Of a stretch of 64,000 nt of DNA, positions 43,287 to 52,149 are shown one piece after another. The notes beneath the pieces were generated by a model, which searched no databases, had not been told where the DNA came from, and was given only the letters and a program-made list of their open reading frames with translations. The stretch is taken from positions 62,001 through 126,000 of the forward strand of contig CAILEM010000010.1 of NCBI GenBank assembly GCA_903833215.1. The letters are read 5' to 3'. A program made the position numbers and the translations under genes. The stretch's first letter is position 1, and each line of letters starts with the position of its first letter. The stretch comes from an uncultured Armatimonadota bacterium. GTDB lineage: Bacteria > Armatimonadota > Fimbriimonadia > Fimbriimonadales > Fimbriimonadaceae.

Positions 43287-43545
43287 CGCCCTGATTGACA
43301 AGGCTGCGGGTGAGGTCGCGAAAAGACATCTCAACACGCCTGCGATTCTCTTCCTAGAGATGCACAAGCCTTTATCTTACATTGGTGCGAACGCTTCGCT
43401 CGTTTTTGCACCATTTGCGGTGCCTTTTCTAGGTTTTGACTTTATAAATGACTATGGCCGACTCTTTTCGAAGCGCGAAAACGTCGAAAAGCTGATTCGG
43501 AAGCTTGAACAACTTTCCAAGCCGACTGCGGCAAAGGACGATTAA
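43252..43545 (+). CDS. Small protein of the membrane cluster
   Basis: 97 residues from the ATG at 43252, with a CGGAG ribosome site; it overlaps the previous gene by 35 bases. The sequence is polar at the start (TELTDEETDALIDKAAGEVA), has one hydrophobic stretch (IGANASLVFAPFAVPFLGF) and a basic coiled tail (RENVEKLIRKLEQL). No known family. Overlap in a different frame with a credible ribosome site supports a coupled gene. Confidence 0.6.
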   Translation: MWSTELTDEETDALIDKAAGEVAKRHLNTPAILFLEMHKPLSYIGANASLVFAPFAVPFLGFDFINDYGRLFSKRENVEKLIRKLEQLSKPTAAKDD

Positions 43546-44489
43546 TGGGAAATCAGTATCTCGATACAGGATGGTTCATGATGGTCCTCACCCTTGTGAT
43601 GGTGAGTCTCATCTTGTACAACATATCCCGCGCTCACGGAGGCAAGGATCTCTACATACGTAGAATCTCAGGTCTCAACGCAATTGACGAGGCAGTTGGA
43701 CGTGCCACAGAAATGGGAAGACCCGTTCTGATGGTTCCTGGCCTAAGCGCAAGCGTCAATGCCAAAACGATGCAGGCGATCAATATCTTCGCCTACGTCA
43801 CTCGTGTTGCGGCCAGGTTTGCGAACCCAATCATGGTCTGTTGTGCAGACGCGACGGTTCTGACGGTTTGCCAAGAAGTTATTCGTGATGTCTATCAGCA
43901 GGAAGGCCTCGCCGATCAGTACGACGTTGACTCCGTACGGTTTATCAGCGATCGTCAGTTCGCTTTTGCCGGTGGCGTCGCCGGGCTTATCCTTCGAGAA
44001 AAGGCTGCTGCTACTTTCTTCCTGGGTGAGTTCTATGCCGAGTCGCTGATTCTCGCTGAGACGGCAAACTCAGTTGGAGCTATCCAAGTTGCAAGCTCAA
44101 CCGAGTTAACACAAACGCCGTTCTTTATCGCCGCCTGTGACTACGTTCTCATCGGAGACGAATACTATGCTGCAAGCGCTTTCTTGACGCGACAACCCGT
44201 GCTTGTTGGCAGCTTAATCGGGCAGGACTGGTGCAAACTCGCGATGATCGCCATGATTCTTTGTGGCACAACCTTCAACTCCATCCAACAGCGAGGAACA
44301 ACGACAACGGAGCACAAAGAAGGGAAGTGGGTTGATTTGCCCAAAGAGAGACTCGTTTTGGCCAAAGACACATTCTTTTCGCGCTTGCTTAAGGCAGATC
44401 CCGAAAAGAACATCAAATTGGATCCGCCACGCGAAAAGCTTCCCCCAGATCAACTTCCTTCCGGCGGCCCTGCAGGAGGTGACAAATGA
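43545..44489 (+). CDS. DUF6754-like membrane-anchored protein
   Basis: 314 residues; the ATG overlaps the previous stop by one base (TAATG). An N-terminal anchor (WFMMVLTLVMVSLILYNI) is followed by GGKDLYIRRISGLNAIDEA, GRPVLMVPGLSASVNAKTMQ and VRFISDRQFAFAGGVAGLIL. A conserved-looking SVGAIQVASSTELTQTPFFI and FIAACDYVLIGDEYYAASAF come before a second membrane helix (KLAMIAMILCGTTF). I believe this is the DUF6754 family, which has no known function. It is probably the core component of the cluster. Confidence 0.65.
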   Translation: MGNQYLDTGWFMMVLTLVMVSLILYNISRAHGGKDLYIRRISGLNAIDEAVGRATEMGRPVLMVPGLSASVNAKTMQAINIFAYVTRVAARFANPIMVCCADATVLTVCQEVIRDVYQQEGLADQYDVDSVRFISDRQFAFAGGVAGLILREKAAATFFLGEFYAESLILAETANSVGAIQVASSTELTQTPFFIAACDYVLIGDEYYAASAFLTRQPVLVGSLIGQDWCKLAMIAMILCGTTFNSIQQRGTTTTEHKEGKWVDLPKERLVLAKDTFFSRLLKADPEKNIKLDPPREKLPPDQLPSGGPAGGDK

Positions 44490-45394
44490 ACCTATTTCTT
44501 CAAGTTGACCCCAAGAGCTTCTGGAATGCCCCTCACGGCTCCACGGAGCTGACGGTTAAGCTATTCGCTGCCTTTATCATCGGTATTGGTATCGCGGTGG
44601 GATTGACCTTTATCCCCGCGCAGTTGAGAAAGTGGGTGGTGCGGTTCGTCACCTTCGGTGCAGGTCTGTTTTATGTCCTGTTCTGGATTTTCCCGCGACC
44701 GATAAGCCGTGCACCAACCGATGCACCTCGGGGAGCGATCGAAGGAATGTCCTTCTGGATCGCAGATTCGCAGCCGGTCATCATGACCCTAACCAACGTT
44801 ATTGCTGGTTTCATGATTGGACTTGGAATCTACTCCCTACTAAGGGTCCATTTCAGCAAGATCGCCAAGCAGCAACGAGACTGGGCATTTAGTGCAGTGC
44901 TCGTAATCAGCATGCTGTTGATGGTCACTTTGGGATATGCCGACTTTTTGCAGCGCCAGGATCCAGCGAATTTTGGACTGGCCGATCAGAAAAACTGGGG
45001 ATTGGTCAACTACGGTAAGGACCTCTTGTTCGATGGTCTCTTGCAGAACATGGACGCCGGCATGTTCTCAATCGTCGCGTTCTACATCATGTCCGCTGCG
45101 TACCGAGCATTCCGAGCCCGATCGATTGAGGCAACGATTCTCTTGGTCACAGCATTGATCGTGATGTTGAGTCTGATGGGAGTTGTCGAGTTTATGTGGA
45201 GTGGAGCCATCGATTCCATCAGCAAGGATAACGGCTTGATCCAGAGCTTTAAGTTGAGTGCCATCTCAGGGTGGCTGAAGGGCACCATTCAAACACCGGC
45301 AATTCGCGGAATTGACTTCGGTGTCGGTATTGGTTTGCTGGCGATGGGCCTCAGGCTGTGGTTAAGCCTCGAAAAGACTGGAGGTGAGGCGTAA
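44486..45394 (+). CDS. Polytopic membrane protein of the cluster
   Basis: 302 residues, about seven hydrophobic helices (for example LFAAFIIGIGIAVGLTFI, VIMTLTNVIAGFMIGLGIY, AVLVISMLLMVTLGYADFL and TILLVTALIVMLSLMGVVEF). It starts by ATGA overlap with the DUF6754-like gene and stops by one-base overlap (TAATG) with the next. No transporter signature is recognised. It probably forms the membrane scaffold of the predicted complex. Confidence 0.65.
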   Translation: MNLFLQVDPKSFWNAPHGSTELTVKLFAAFIIGIGIAVGLTFIPAQLRKWVVRFVTFGAGLFYVLFWIFPRPISRAPTDAPRGAIEGMSFWIADSQPVIMTLTNVIAGFMIGLGIYSLLRVHFSKIAKQQRDWAFSAVLVISMLLMVTLGYADFLQRQDPANFGLADQKNWGLVNYGKDLLFDGLLQNMDAGMFSIVAFYIMSAAYRAFRARSIEATILLVTALIVMLSLMGVVEFMWSGAIDSISKDNGLIQSFKLSAISGWLKGTIQTPAIRGIDFGVGIGLLAMGLRLWLSLEKTGGEA

Positions 45395-46356
45395 TGGCTA
45401 TGGACCAGCAAGCGGCCCCTTTGACTCTAGCTGAGAAGCTACAGTCGCTTCCGAAGCCGATGATCTACGGCATCCTTCTTGTCGTCGCGACGATTCCGCT
45501 TTTCTTTTCGGTGAAGCTTCCAAACAAGTGCATCGATCCGAGCATCGATTTCTATGCGCAAGCGATGAAACTGCCGGACGGCTCCAAGGTCATCATTTGT
45601 TCCGACTGGACCAACTCGACACGAGGCGAGAGCAAGGGCGAAATGGAGGCCCTGCTCAGAATTTTGATGCGCAAGAACATCAAGTTCGTACTCCTCTCAA
45701 TCGGCGATCCGCAGGCTCCCCAAGTTGCCAAGGATACGATTCGCGAGGTCACCAGCGCTGAAGAACTACACGGTGGAAAGCACTATAAGGAGTTTGAAGA
45801 CTACGTCAACCTGGGCTATTTCCCATCTGGCGAAGGAACAATCGTCTCCATCAACAACAATGTTCGTTCGGTTGCTCAGGGCAAGAAGGATTTTCCTGAA
45901 GGCTCGGGTCCGAAGGATGCTCTGCAATCACCGGTATTTGAAGGCATCAAGTCAGTATCCGACTTCAAAATGTTCTTCCTGGTCACAGCCTCAAGCACCA
46001 ACCGAACGGTTCTTGAGCGATTGACCAACTGCCCCATGATGTATATGGTCTCTGGAGTTATGGTTCCGGAGAACACGTCGTACTACGCTTCGGGTCAGCT
46101 TAAAGGCTTGTGTGGCGGCGTAAAGGGCGTCTATGACTTGGAAAATCTGATGGAGGTCGGAATCAATAATCCAGGCCCAGGACAGATCACTTCCGATAAG
46201 TACAAGGGAGAAAGCATCCCTGGATGGCCAGGCAAGACGAACACAGGTAAGGGCACGGCCTACTACCTTGCGCTTCACTTCACCCTCGCCTTGCTGATTA
46301 TCGCCGTCATCGTCGGCAACCTTGGAATGTATCTGTCCAAGCGGAGGGCGAACTAA
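45394..46356 (+). CDS. Membrane-anchored extracytoplasmic protein of the cluster
   Basis: 320 residues. One helix near the start (MIYGILLVVATIPLFFSV) and one at the end (LHFTLALLIIAVIVGNLGMY) bracket a soluble domain of about 230 residues. The domain begins DPSIDFYAQAMKLPDGSKVI and contains GESKGEMEALLRILMRKNIK, KHYKEFEDYVNLGYFPSGEG and YYASGQLKGLCGGVKGVYDL. I recognise no fold by eye, although the alternating strands and helices look Rossmann-like. It is the most distinctive soluble part of the cluster. Confidence 0.6.
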   Translation: MAMDQQAAPLTLAEKLQSLPKPMIYGILLVVATIPLFFSVKLPNKCIDPSIDFYAQAMKLPDGSKVIICSDWTNSTRGESKGEMEALLRILMRKNIKFVLLSIGDPQAPQVAKDTIREVTSAEELHGGKHYKEFEDYVNLGYFPSGEGTIVSINNNVRSVAQGKKDFPEGSGPKDALQSPVFEGIKSVSDFKMFFLVTASSTNRTVLERLTNCPMMYMVSGVMVPENTSYYASGQLKGLCGGVKGVYDLENLMEVGINNPGPGQITSDKYKGESIPGWPGKTNTGKGTAYYLALHFTLALLIIAVIVGNLGMYLSKRRAN

Positions 46357-46359
46357 GCC

Positions 46360-47070
46360 ATGGACTATTCACTGCTTAAGCAATTCGTCGCGGTTACTGC
46401 TACGGTAGGGTTATATTCTGTCCTTTATAAGGAAAATAAGTTCTACCGGTTTTGGGAGCATGTGTTCCTTGGATTGGCTTCTGGTTGGGCTCTAGTTATT
46501 CTCTGGACGGACGTTTTGAAGTCTGGCTGGTACGAGAAGATGCTCGGCGCCTCCGCCGCTGACGGCAACACCGCCGTCATGGGTTACTGGCCCTATATGT
46601 TCCTTTTGCCGATCGGCTTGATGGCATATACGGTCTTTAACAAGAAACACAACTGGCTTAGTCGCATTCCGATTGGCATCATCCTCGGTCTGTATTCCGG
46701 CCAGCAGTTCAGCGCCTGGATGACGTACTACGGGCCGCTCCTTAACGACTCAATGAAACCCATCGTGCCGAACACGGCCGAGTTCTTCCATCCGGCAACG
46801 GTCGTTCCAGGGACAGTCTATGTATCCGATGCGTTGACGAACCTGATCGCCCTCTTGACGGTCATCTCCGTTCTAACCTACTTCCTCTTCAGCTTCGATG
46901 TGAAGAGCAAGGTTCTGCACGCAACTTCGACGACGGGACGTTGGCTGTTGATGATCGGCTTTGGTGCCATCTTTGGCTCCACGGTTATGATGCGATTTAC
47001 GCTCCTCATCGACCGCATGTATTTCATCTGGATCGAATTCGTGAAACAGGGCCTTCTTCATATGAAATAG
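46360..47070 (+). CDS. Polytopic membrane protein, last gene of the cluster
   Basis: 236 residues, starting three bases after the previous stop. There are about six hydrophobic segments (for example FVAVTATVGLYSVLY, VFLGLASGWALVILWTDV and LIALLTVISVLTYFLFSF). It ends with MYFIWIEFVKQGLLHMK. No family is recognised. A hairpin at 47071 right after the stop marks the end of the unit. Confidence 0.65.
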   Translation: MDYSLLKQFVAVTATVGLYSVLYKENKFYRFWEHVFLGLASGWALVILWTDVLKSGWYEKMLGASAADGNTAVMGYWPYMFLLPIGLMAYTVFNKKHNWLSRIPIGIILGLYSGQQFSAWMTYYGPLLNDSMKPIVPNTAEFFHPATVVPGTVYVSDALTNLIALLTVISVLTYFLFSFDVKSKVLHATSTTGRWLLMIGFGAIFGSTVMMRFTLLIDRMYFIWIEFVKQGLLHMK

Positions 47071-47094
47071 GGTGACGACTCAATGAGTCTTCGC
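47071..47094 (+). terminator. Hairpin at the end of the membrane cluster
   Basis: GGTGACGACTC pairs with GAGTCTTCGCC with two mismatches. It lacks a T-run, so it is a weak call. Confidence 0.4.
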
Positions 47095-47182
47095 CTTGAT
47101 GTGCAAACACCAACAATGGCAAGCGCTAGAGTGATTTGGGTGACTAAAAGAGCCATCTTGCCCAAATAACTCTGGCGCTTGA

Positions 47183-47188
47183 TAGTTT
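47183..47188 (+). promoter_or_regulatory. -10-like TAGTTT before recO
   Basis: TAGTTT ends seven bases before the recO ATG at 47196. A TTGCCC lies at 47158-47163, with a spacer a little too long. Confidence 0.35.
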
Positions 47189-47195
47189 TGAACTC

Positions 47196-47936
47196 ATGGC
47201 TGAACGCACCGTCCACGCAATCGTCCTCCGCCGGCGCGATGCAGGCGAATCTGACCGTCGATTGACCATCCTTACCGAAGAATTCGGCAAGCTAGACGTG
47301 CTCGCAAAAGGCGCCCGAAAGAGCGCATCTCGCCTCTCCGGGATATCGGAGCCGCTGAGTACGGCCGTGATGAATCTCGCCTCGGGTAGGCATGCATCAT
47401 TTGTAACTCAAGCTCAACCTCTTGCCTCCTTTCGTGGCCTCCGCACCGATTACGAGAGGTTAAGCTGCGGGCTGGCGCTTGTGGAACTCTATGCTGCTGT
47501 CCTTCCGATCGACGAGCCATTTCCCGAAGCCTATGAGCTTCTCGTCAAATCTCTACGACATCTGGAGAAGCATCCGAAGCCAGTCGTTGCGCTTGTATGG
47601 GCCGAGGTCCAACTCCTCAGCATTTCTGGTTTCTTGCCTCAATTCGATACCTGTGTCGTGACGGACGCGAAAATCATCGAGGCGACGCCTTTCCTTTCCC
47701 CAAGGGCTGGTGGTTACGTTTGTGATACGTCCGCGATCCCATACACGGATCGGTTTAGGACTCGGGCAGAAGTGCTTTACGGACTGGTCCGTCTTCCTGA
47801 ATTTGACGACCCTCCCAACAATATGAAATTCGTCGACGAGGCACTGGCAGACCTGCTTCCATTTTGGCAAAACATCGCAGAGACCCAACTACCTGCAAAC
47901 GAAACGGCCGTTCGTGAGTTCCGGCACCGCGAATAG
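47196..47936 (+). CDS. recO: DNA repair protein RecO
   Basis: 246 residues, normal length. RTVHAIVLRRRDAGESDRRL and TILTEEFGKLDVLAKGARKS form the N-terminal OB fold. The middle helical domain has GLALVELYAAVLPIDEP. The zinc site of many RecO proteins is reduced: CVVTD replaces the first CxxC, and GGYVC leaves only one of the second pair. RecO anneals SSB-coated strands and loads RecA with RecR/RecF. It is a single gene with no visible Shine-Dalgarno site. Confidence 0.92.
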   Translation: MAERTVHAIVLRRRDAGESDRRLTILTEEFGKLDVLAKGARKSASRLSGISEPLSTAVMNLASGRHASFVTQAQPLASFRGLRTDYERLSCGLALVELYAAVLPIDEPFPEAYELLVKSLRHLEKHPKPVVALVWAEVQLLSISGFLPQFDTCVVTDAKIIEATPFLSPRAGGYVCDTSAIPYTDRFRTRAEVLYGLVRLPEFDDPPNNMKFVDEALADLLPFWQNIAETQLPANETAVREFRHRE

Positions 47937-47975
47937 TGTTTGGCGCTATCCATTTTTAATGATGCGTCATAGCGG

Positions 47976-47981
47976 TAGACT
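47976..47981 (+). promoter_or_regulatory. -10 box TAGACT before the binding-protein gene
   Basis: The box ends eight bases before the ATG at 47990. Confidence 0.5.
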
Positions 47982-47989
47982 CAACGCTT

Positions 47990-49606
47990 ATGAGACGGGC
48001 GTCCCACTTTATTCCTGCGGCGTTGATTGTTGTGGCTCTAGTTGGCTGCGGCAAGGGCAACTTTTCGCAGAAAGCTTCTGAAGGAAAATCGAACACATTT
48101 CGATATCCGATCACCTCTGAGATAACGAGCCTAGATCCCGCCAAGGTTCAAGATGGCGATACGATTGATGCGCTTCAACAGGTTTTTGAAGGCCTCGTAA
48201 AGTGGGATGAAAACAGCAAGGTCGTTCCCAACATTGCTGAGAAGTGGGAAATTTCGCCCGACGGCAAGACTTACACGTTCACCTTAAACAAGGGCGTGAA
48301 GTTCCACAATGGTCGCGAAGTGAAGGCCGCCGATTTCAAATATACGCTTGAGAGAGAGTCAGATCCCAGTTTCAGCTCGGAGACTGCTCCGAGCTATATG
48401 TCCGTTATTGACGGTTTCAAAGAGCGCCTAGCAAAGAAGGCAACAGAGATTCGCGGAGTTAAAGTCGTTGACGACTACCATTTGGCGATTACGACCATTA
48501 AGCCATGCCCATATTTCCTTGGGTTGGTCACGTATCCGAACTACTGGGTTGTCTGCAAGGAGGCAGTCGAAACGGTCAAGGAGATCACGAACGTTAAGCA
48601 GATGGTCGGAACCGGTGCCTACAAGGCAGATTCCTACCAAGAGCGACAATTGTTGACTCTCGTTTCCAACAAAGACTACCGAGGCGGGGCACCCAAGATT
48701 GACAAGATTGAACGGCCAATCATCAAAGACCCGGTTACTCGACTCAATAAGTTCAAGTCAGGTGAGTTGGACCTAACCCGAATCGAGCGACAAGATATCG
48801 AAGGACTCTCAAAGGACGCTAAGTTTAAGGACCAAGTCAAATATTTCGAGCGACCTGCGTTGTATTACGTCGGCTTGAACTGCAAGGCATACGCTCCGTT
48901 CAAGGATCGAAACGTCCGTCGTGCGTTTGCAATGGCTATCAACCCACTGAAGGTCGTGGACACTATTTTGAGTGGTGATTCAGCCGACTCAAAATGTCCG
49001 GTCGCGAAAAGCATCCTTCCCCCGTCTGTGTTTGGTTTCCGAACCAACGCTGCCTTCATTCCGTTTGATGTTGCCCAAGCAAAGAAGCTCCTCGCAGCTG
49101 CAGGGTATCCAGACGGCAAGGGGCTACCAGCTTTGACCATGTATCACCGTGATGGACAGACCGACGTTGAACGAGTAGCGGTGGCGATCACAACTCAATT
49201 ACACGAGAACTTGGGAATTGAATGCCAAACAAAGATGCTGCCTTGGGGCCAATATCTCGATAAGCATAACAAGCACCAGCTTGAGTTCTTCCACATGCGT
49301 TGGGCGGCAGACTATCTTGATCCTCAGAACTTCTTGAGCTTGCTTCTGTCGACGACTGGGGCAGAGAATAGAATCGACTACTCGAATCCCGCGTATGACG
49401 CCCTTTGCGCCAAGGGTGACACGATGGTAGGTAACGACGTCGAGCGGCTTAAGCTCTACGCGCAGGCGGAAGACATGGTTCTTCAAGATGCCCCGTTCAT
49501 CCCCGTTTACATCGAAAAGGATGCTGAGTTGATCAGCTCTCGTGTTCACGGACTTCGAGAGTCAGTCTTTGGCCACCTGCCACATACCACCGTCAGTCTG
49601 GAGTAA
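47990..49606 (+). CDS. ABC-transporter substrate-binding lipoprotein, SBP_bac_5 (peptide/oligopeptide type)
   Basis: 538 residues. The lipobox LVGC (residue about 20) makes it a lipoprotein. DPAKVQDGDTIDALQQVFEG, KWEISPDGKTYTFTLNKGVK and FHNGREVKAADFKYTLER are DppA/OppA family signatures. YYVGLNCKAYAPFKDRNVRR and AFAMAINPLKVVD continue the fold. It captures peptides or similar solutes for an inner-membrane permease, but the permease and ATPase genes are not beside it. The AraC regulator that follows could regulate it. Confidence 0.9.
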   Translation: MRRASHFIPAALIVVALVGCGKGNFSQKASEGKSNTFRYPITSEITSLDPAKVQDGDTIDALQQVFEGLVKWDENSKVVPNIAEKWEISPDGKTYTFTLNKGVKFHNGREVKAADFKYTLERESDPSFSSETAPSYMSVIDGFKERLAKKATEIRGVKVVDDYHLAITTIKPCPYFLGLVTYPNYWVVCKEAVETVKEITNVKQMVGTGAYKADSYQERQLLTLVSNKDYRGGAPKIDKIERPIIKDPVTRLNKFKSGELDLTRIERQDIEGLSKDAKFKDQVKYFERPALYYVGLNCKAYAPFKDRNVRRAFAMAINPLKVVDTILSGDSADSKCPVAKSILPPSVFGFRTNAAFIPFDVAQAKKLLAAAGYPDGKGLPALTMYHRDGQTDVERVAVAITTQLHENLGIECQTKMLPWGQYLDKHNKHQLEFFHMRWAADYLDPQNFLSLLLSTTGAENRIDYSNPAYDALCAKGDTMVGNDVERLKLYAQAEDMVLQDAPFIPVYIEKDAELISSRVHGLRESVFGHLPHTTVSLE

Positions 49607-49646
49607 TTGATAGTGGGCCGATTGATTGGCCGAGATCAGGAATTCA

Positions 49647-50882
49647 ATGCCTCGAACACCGCAGACTCACTTCTTTACCGCTGAATTCGCCCGTCCGGAT
49701 TCAGGTGTGATCTTCGCGCCTGACTCCAACGAGTTGGGTTGCACATTTTCTGGTGAAGTGGGCTGGCAGAGCAACGGTGGCCCTTACCGAGGGCATCCCG
49801 CGCGCTCTTTGCCATTTTCCATGGAGGCAAGTATTGATTCCGAAAGTGGACAACTTCTTAGGATTCACCTCCTCGGTGTATTTGCACTCCACGCCGCACG
49901 AAATGAGGAATCGGCGGGCACACTAGGTGCAAGTATTCAGCTCAATAACTCCAGGGATACCGTCTTTCGCCAGGATCTCCTTAACGGAAGGCACTACCGT
50001 GACGCTCGAGACCTAACTCCTCTTTCCGATGCAAATGGTGATGGAACCAGCCTCAAGACGGTCGGAACCTGTATGTTGCAAGGCGAGCTTGCTCGCGTCG
50101 ATGTCCTCACCATCGACATGCCAGAGGAGCTATCCGTCGAGTCATTCAGATTCAAGGATCTCGGCAGTCCAGCGTCTTTTGTCTTGTTCGACATAATCTT
50201 CGAACACGAAATTGGAAAAGGCTGCCCTTTCCACGTTCACAGCGGGGGCATTTCGCTCGGTGAGATTGGGTCGAGTATTCGTATTGGCGATCGAGTTAAG
50301 TTCTCCAAAGCGCTTGAACAGATGGAAGCTGGGATTCTCGCCGCTGAGGATCTTGATGAGGCAAGAGGGGAAGCTCTAACATTCCTTGCCGTTGTTACCG
50401 CCGCAACGATTGAAGTTGGTGGAACCCGCGAGATGCATCGAGCCCTACTTGAGAGTGCCCGAGAATTCGACGCGATACATGACATTGAGGGTATTGCCGA
50501 TGCCGTGAAGCGCCGAGCCGACATTGTTGCCGCTCTCGTGTTCAAGGAAATTCAGGGACCGTCCTCGTACCTCGTCGACAGAGCCCTCGCGATGGTTGAG
50601 AGGAACTACGCGAAGAACCTCACAGACGCCAGTGTTGCGGCAACGCTGGGCCTGAGTACCTCCCACTTCCGCTACCTGTTCCGAGAGACTACTGGGCAGC
50701 CATTCCACAAATTCCTTGTGTCGTTGAGACTTGAGAAGGCACGCCAGATGCTCGTTGAACAAGAGATCGCCGTGTCGGTGGTTGCGAAGGCAGTGGGATT
50801 TGCCGGCCTTTCGCACTTCAGCCGTGCGTTTACCCAACGATTCCAGGTGAGCCCAACCAGTATTCGGCGGAGCGTCGACTAG
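49647..50882 (+). CDS. AraC-family transcriptional regulator with a long unknown N-terminal part
   Basis: 411 residues from the ATG at 49647, with AGGA in front. The last 100 residues hold two helix-turn-helices: NLTDASVAATLGLSTSHFRY, LFRETTGQPFHKFLVSLRLE and VSVVAKAVGFAGLSHFSRAF, then RRSVD at the end. The first about 310 residues have a beta-rich jelly-roll-like region (1-200) and a helical linker with EALTFLAVVTAATIEVGGTR. The ligand is unknown. Three bases separate it from the ABC ATPase gene. Confidence 0.85.
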   Translation: MPRTPQTHFFTAEFARPDSGVIFAPDSNELGCTFSGEVGWQSNGGPYRGHPARSLPFSMEASIDSESGQLLRIHLLGVFALHAARNEESAGTLGASIQLNNSRDTVFRQDLLNGRHYRDARDLTPLSDANGDGTSLKTVGTCMLQGELARVDVLTIDMPEELSVESFRFKDLGSPASFVLFDIIFEHEIGKGCPFHVHSGGISLGEIGSSIRIGDRVKFSKALEQMEAGILAAEDLDEARGEALTFLAVVTAATIEVGGTREMHRALLESAREFDAIHDIEGIADAVKRRADIVAALVFKEIQGPSSYLVDRALAMVERNYAKNLTDASVAATLGLSTSHFRYLFRETTGQPFHKFLVSLRLEKARQMLVEQEIAVSVVAKAVGFAGLSHFSRAFTQRFQVSPTSIRRSVD

Positions 50883-50885
50883 TCA

Positions 50886-51620
50886 ATGGTGAGCCTCAAG
50901 GAATTGCGCAAGAGCTTCGAGGCGACTGAGGTTCTGCGAGGTATCAGTCTGGAAATTAACCACGGTGAGATCGTGGCGATCATGGGAAGCAGTGGGGGTG
51001 GAAAAACGACTCTCCTGCGCTGCATCAGCGGGCTCCTCAAGCCCACTTCAGGCGAGATCTTGGTGGATGATGTCGATGTCCAGAAGAGCCCCGAGGAAGC
51101 GCGCCGGCACATGGGAATGGTCTTCCAGTCAGCGGCACTGTTCGATTACATGGATGTTCGCGCAAACGTTTTGTTCGGCATTCGAAGGCAACTTCGCCTA
51201 AGCCCAAAAGAGCAGAACCAAGCTGCTAACCAAGCCCTTGAGAGAGTCGGATTACAAGATGATTCCTCCAAAATGCCCGCCGAATTAAGTGGAGGAATGA
51301 AGAAACGTGTAGGCATTGCTCGTGCGATCGCGTTAAACCCCAAAGTAATGCTCTACGACGAGCCTACAACGGGGCTGGACCCGATTACCGCCTACACAAT
51401 CGACAAGTTGATCGTCGACCTTAGAAAGGATCTGAATGTCACAACGCTGGTCGTGAGTCACGACGTGAATTCAGTATTTCGAGTTGCTGATCGAGTGGCA
51501 TTTCTCCATAATGGCGAGTTGATTTTTGTCGGGACTCCGACGGAGTTCTCCAAGTCACGAGAGGAGAGCATCGAAGAACTCGTCAGTAAGTCCCAGGCAA
51601 CTTCGTTTACGGCTGCCTGA
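50886..51620 (+). CDS. ABC transporter ATPase, MlaF/Ttg2A-like
   Basis: 244 residues. Walker A GSSGGGKTT (about 35), Q-loop MVFQSAALFDYMDVRANV, signature LSGGMKKRVGIARAIALNP, Walker B VMLYDEPTTGLDP, H-loop VSHD. The AALFDY-type segment after the Q-loop and the SGGMKKR signature are typical of ATPases that power MCE/Mla phospholipid transport. No MlaE permease or MlaD gene adjoins it; it follows an AraC regulator directly and runs 14 bases into a convergent gene. Confidence 0.88.
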   Translation: MVSLKELRKSFEATEVLRGISLEINHGEIVAIMGSSGGGKTTLLRCISGLLKPTSGEILVDDVDVQKSPEEARRHMGMVFQSAALFDYMDVRANVLFGIRRQLRLSPKEQNQAANQALERVGLQDDSSKMPAELSGGMKKRVGIARAIALNPKVMLYDEPTTGLDPITAYTIDKLIVDLRKDLNVTTLVVSHDVNSVFRVADRVAFLHNGELIFVGTPTEFSKSREESIEELVSKSQATSFTAA

Positions 51621-52143
51621 GATCGATCATCAAGCCCCATTCCGGGCTCTGATCTGGGTCGTCGAGGATTCGATCCCCAACGACTTTTGCTCCAAACCTG
51701 CCATAGAGCCGATGAGCGTCTCCAAAGCGTTTGTCGCTCCAAAGTTCCATGGCGCTTCGGTTTTCGCCTTTCGCCACCGCAATCACATGGTTGATGAGTC
51801 CACTCCCTGCCCCAAATCGGCGGCTATCGGGGTGAACATACATGCGCTCAAGTGAGCAGTCACATCCCTGAACCCTGCTGTACCCTTCAATGACCTTAAG
51901 GTCGCCCGGAGCACCGGGGATTAAGTCAAAGCGTTCAAGCGCGATCGTTCCGATGACCACCCCATCTTTCTCAGCCACGAAGAAAGTATCTCCGCACCCG
52001 GTGTAGTGCGTTTCGATATCGTACAAGTCGGCATGATAGCCATCTTCTTCCCAAGTGAAGGAATATTCGTCAAACACCGCATGGATGACGTTGACGACCC
52101 CTTCGACATCGCGATTGTTTGCTTGCCTGATATGAAACGACAT
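51607..52143 (-). CDS. GNAT-family N-acetyltransferase
   Basis: 178 residues. The acetyl-CoA site is RMYVHPDSRRFGAGSGLINH (motif A, with RRFGAG in place of the usual Q/RxxGxG/A), and LYGRFGAKV is the closing motif. Substrate unknown. It is the third gene of a minus-strand run (mobA-like, MFS, GNAT) and starts six bases after the MFS stop. Its 3' end overlaps the convergent ATPase gene by 14 bases. Confidence 0.85.
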   Translation of the reverse strand: MSFHIRQANNRDVEGVVNVIHAVFDEYSFTWEEDGYHADLYDIETHYTGCGDTFFVAEKDGVVIGTIALERFDLIPGAPGDLKVIEGYSRVQGCDCSLERMYVHPDSRRFGAGSGLINHVIAVAKGENRSAMELWSDKRFGDAHRLYGRFGAKVVGDRILDDPDQSPEWGLMIDLRQP

Positions 52144-52149
52144 AAGGAA

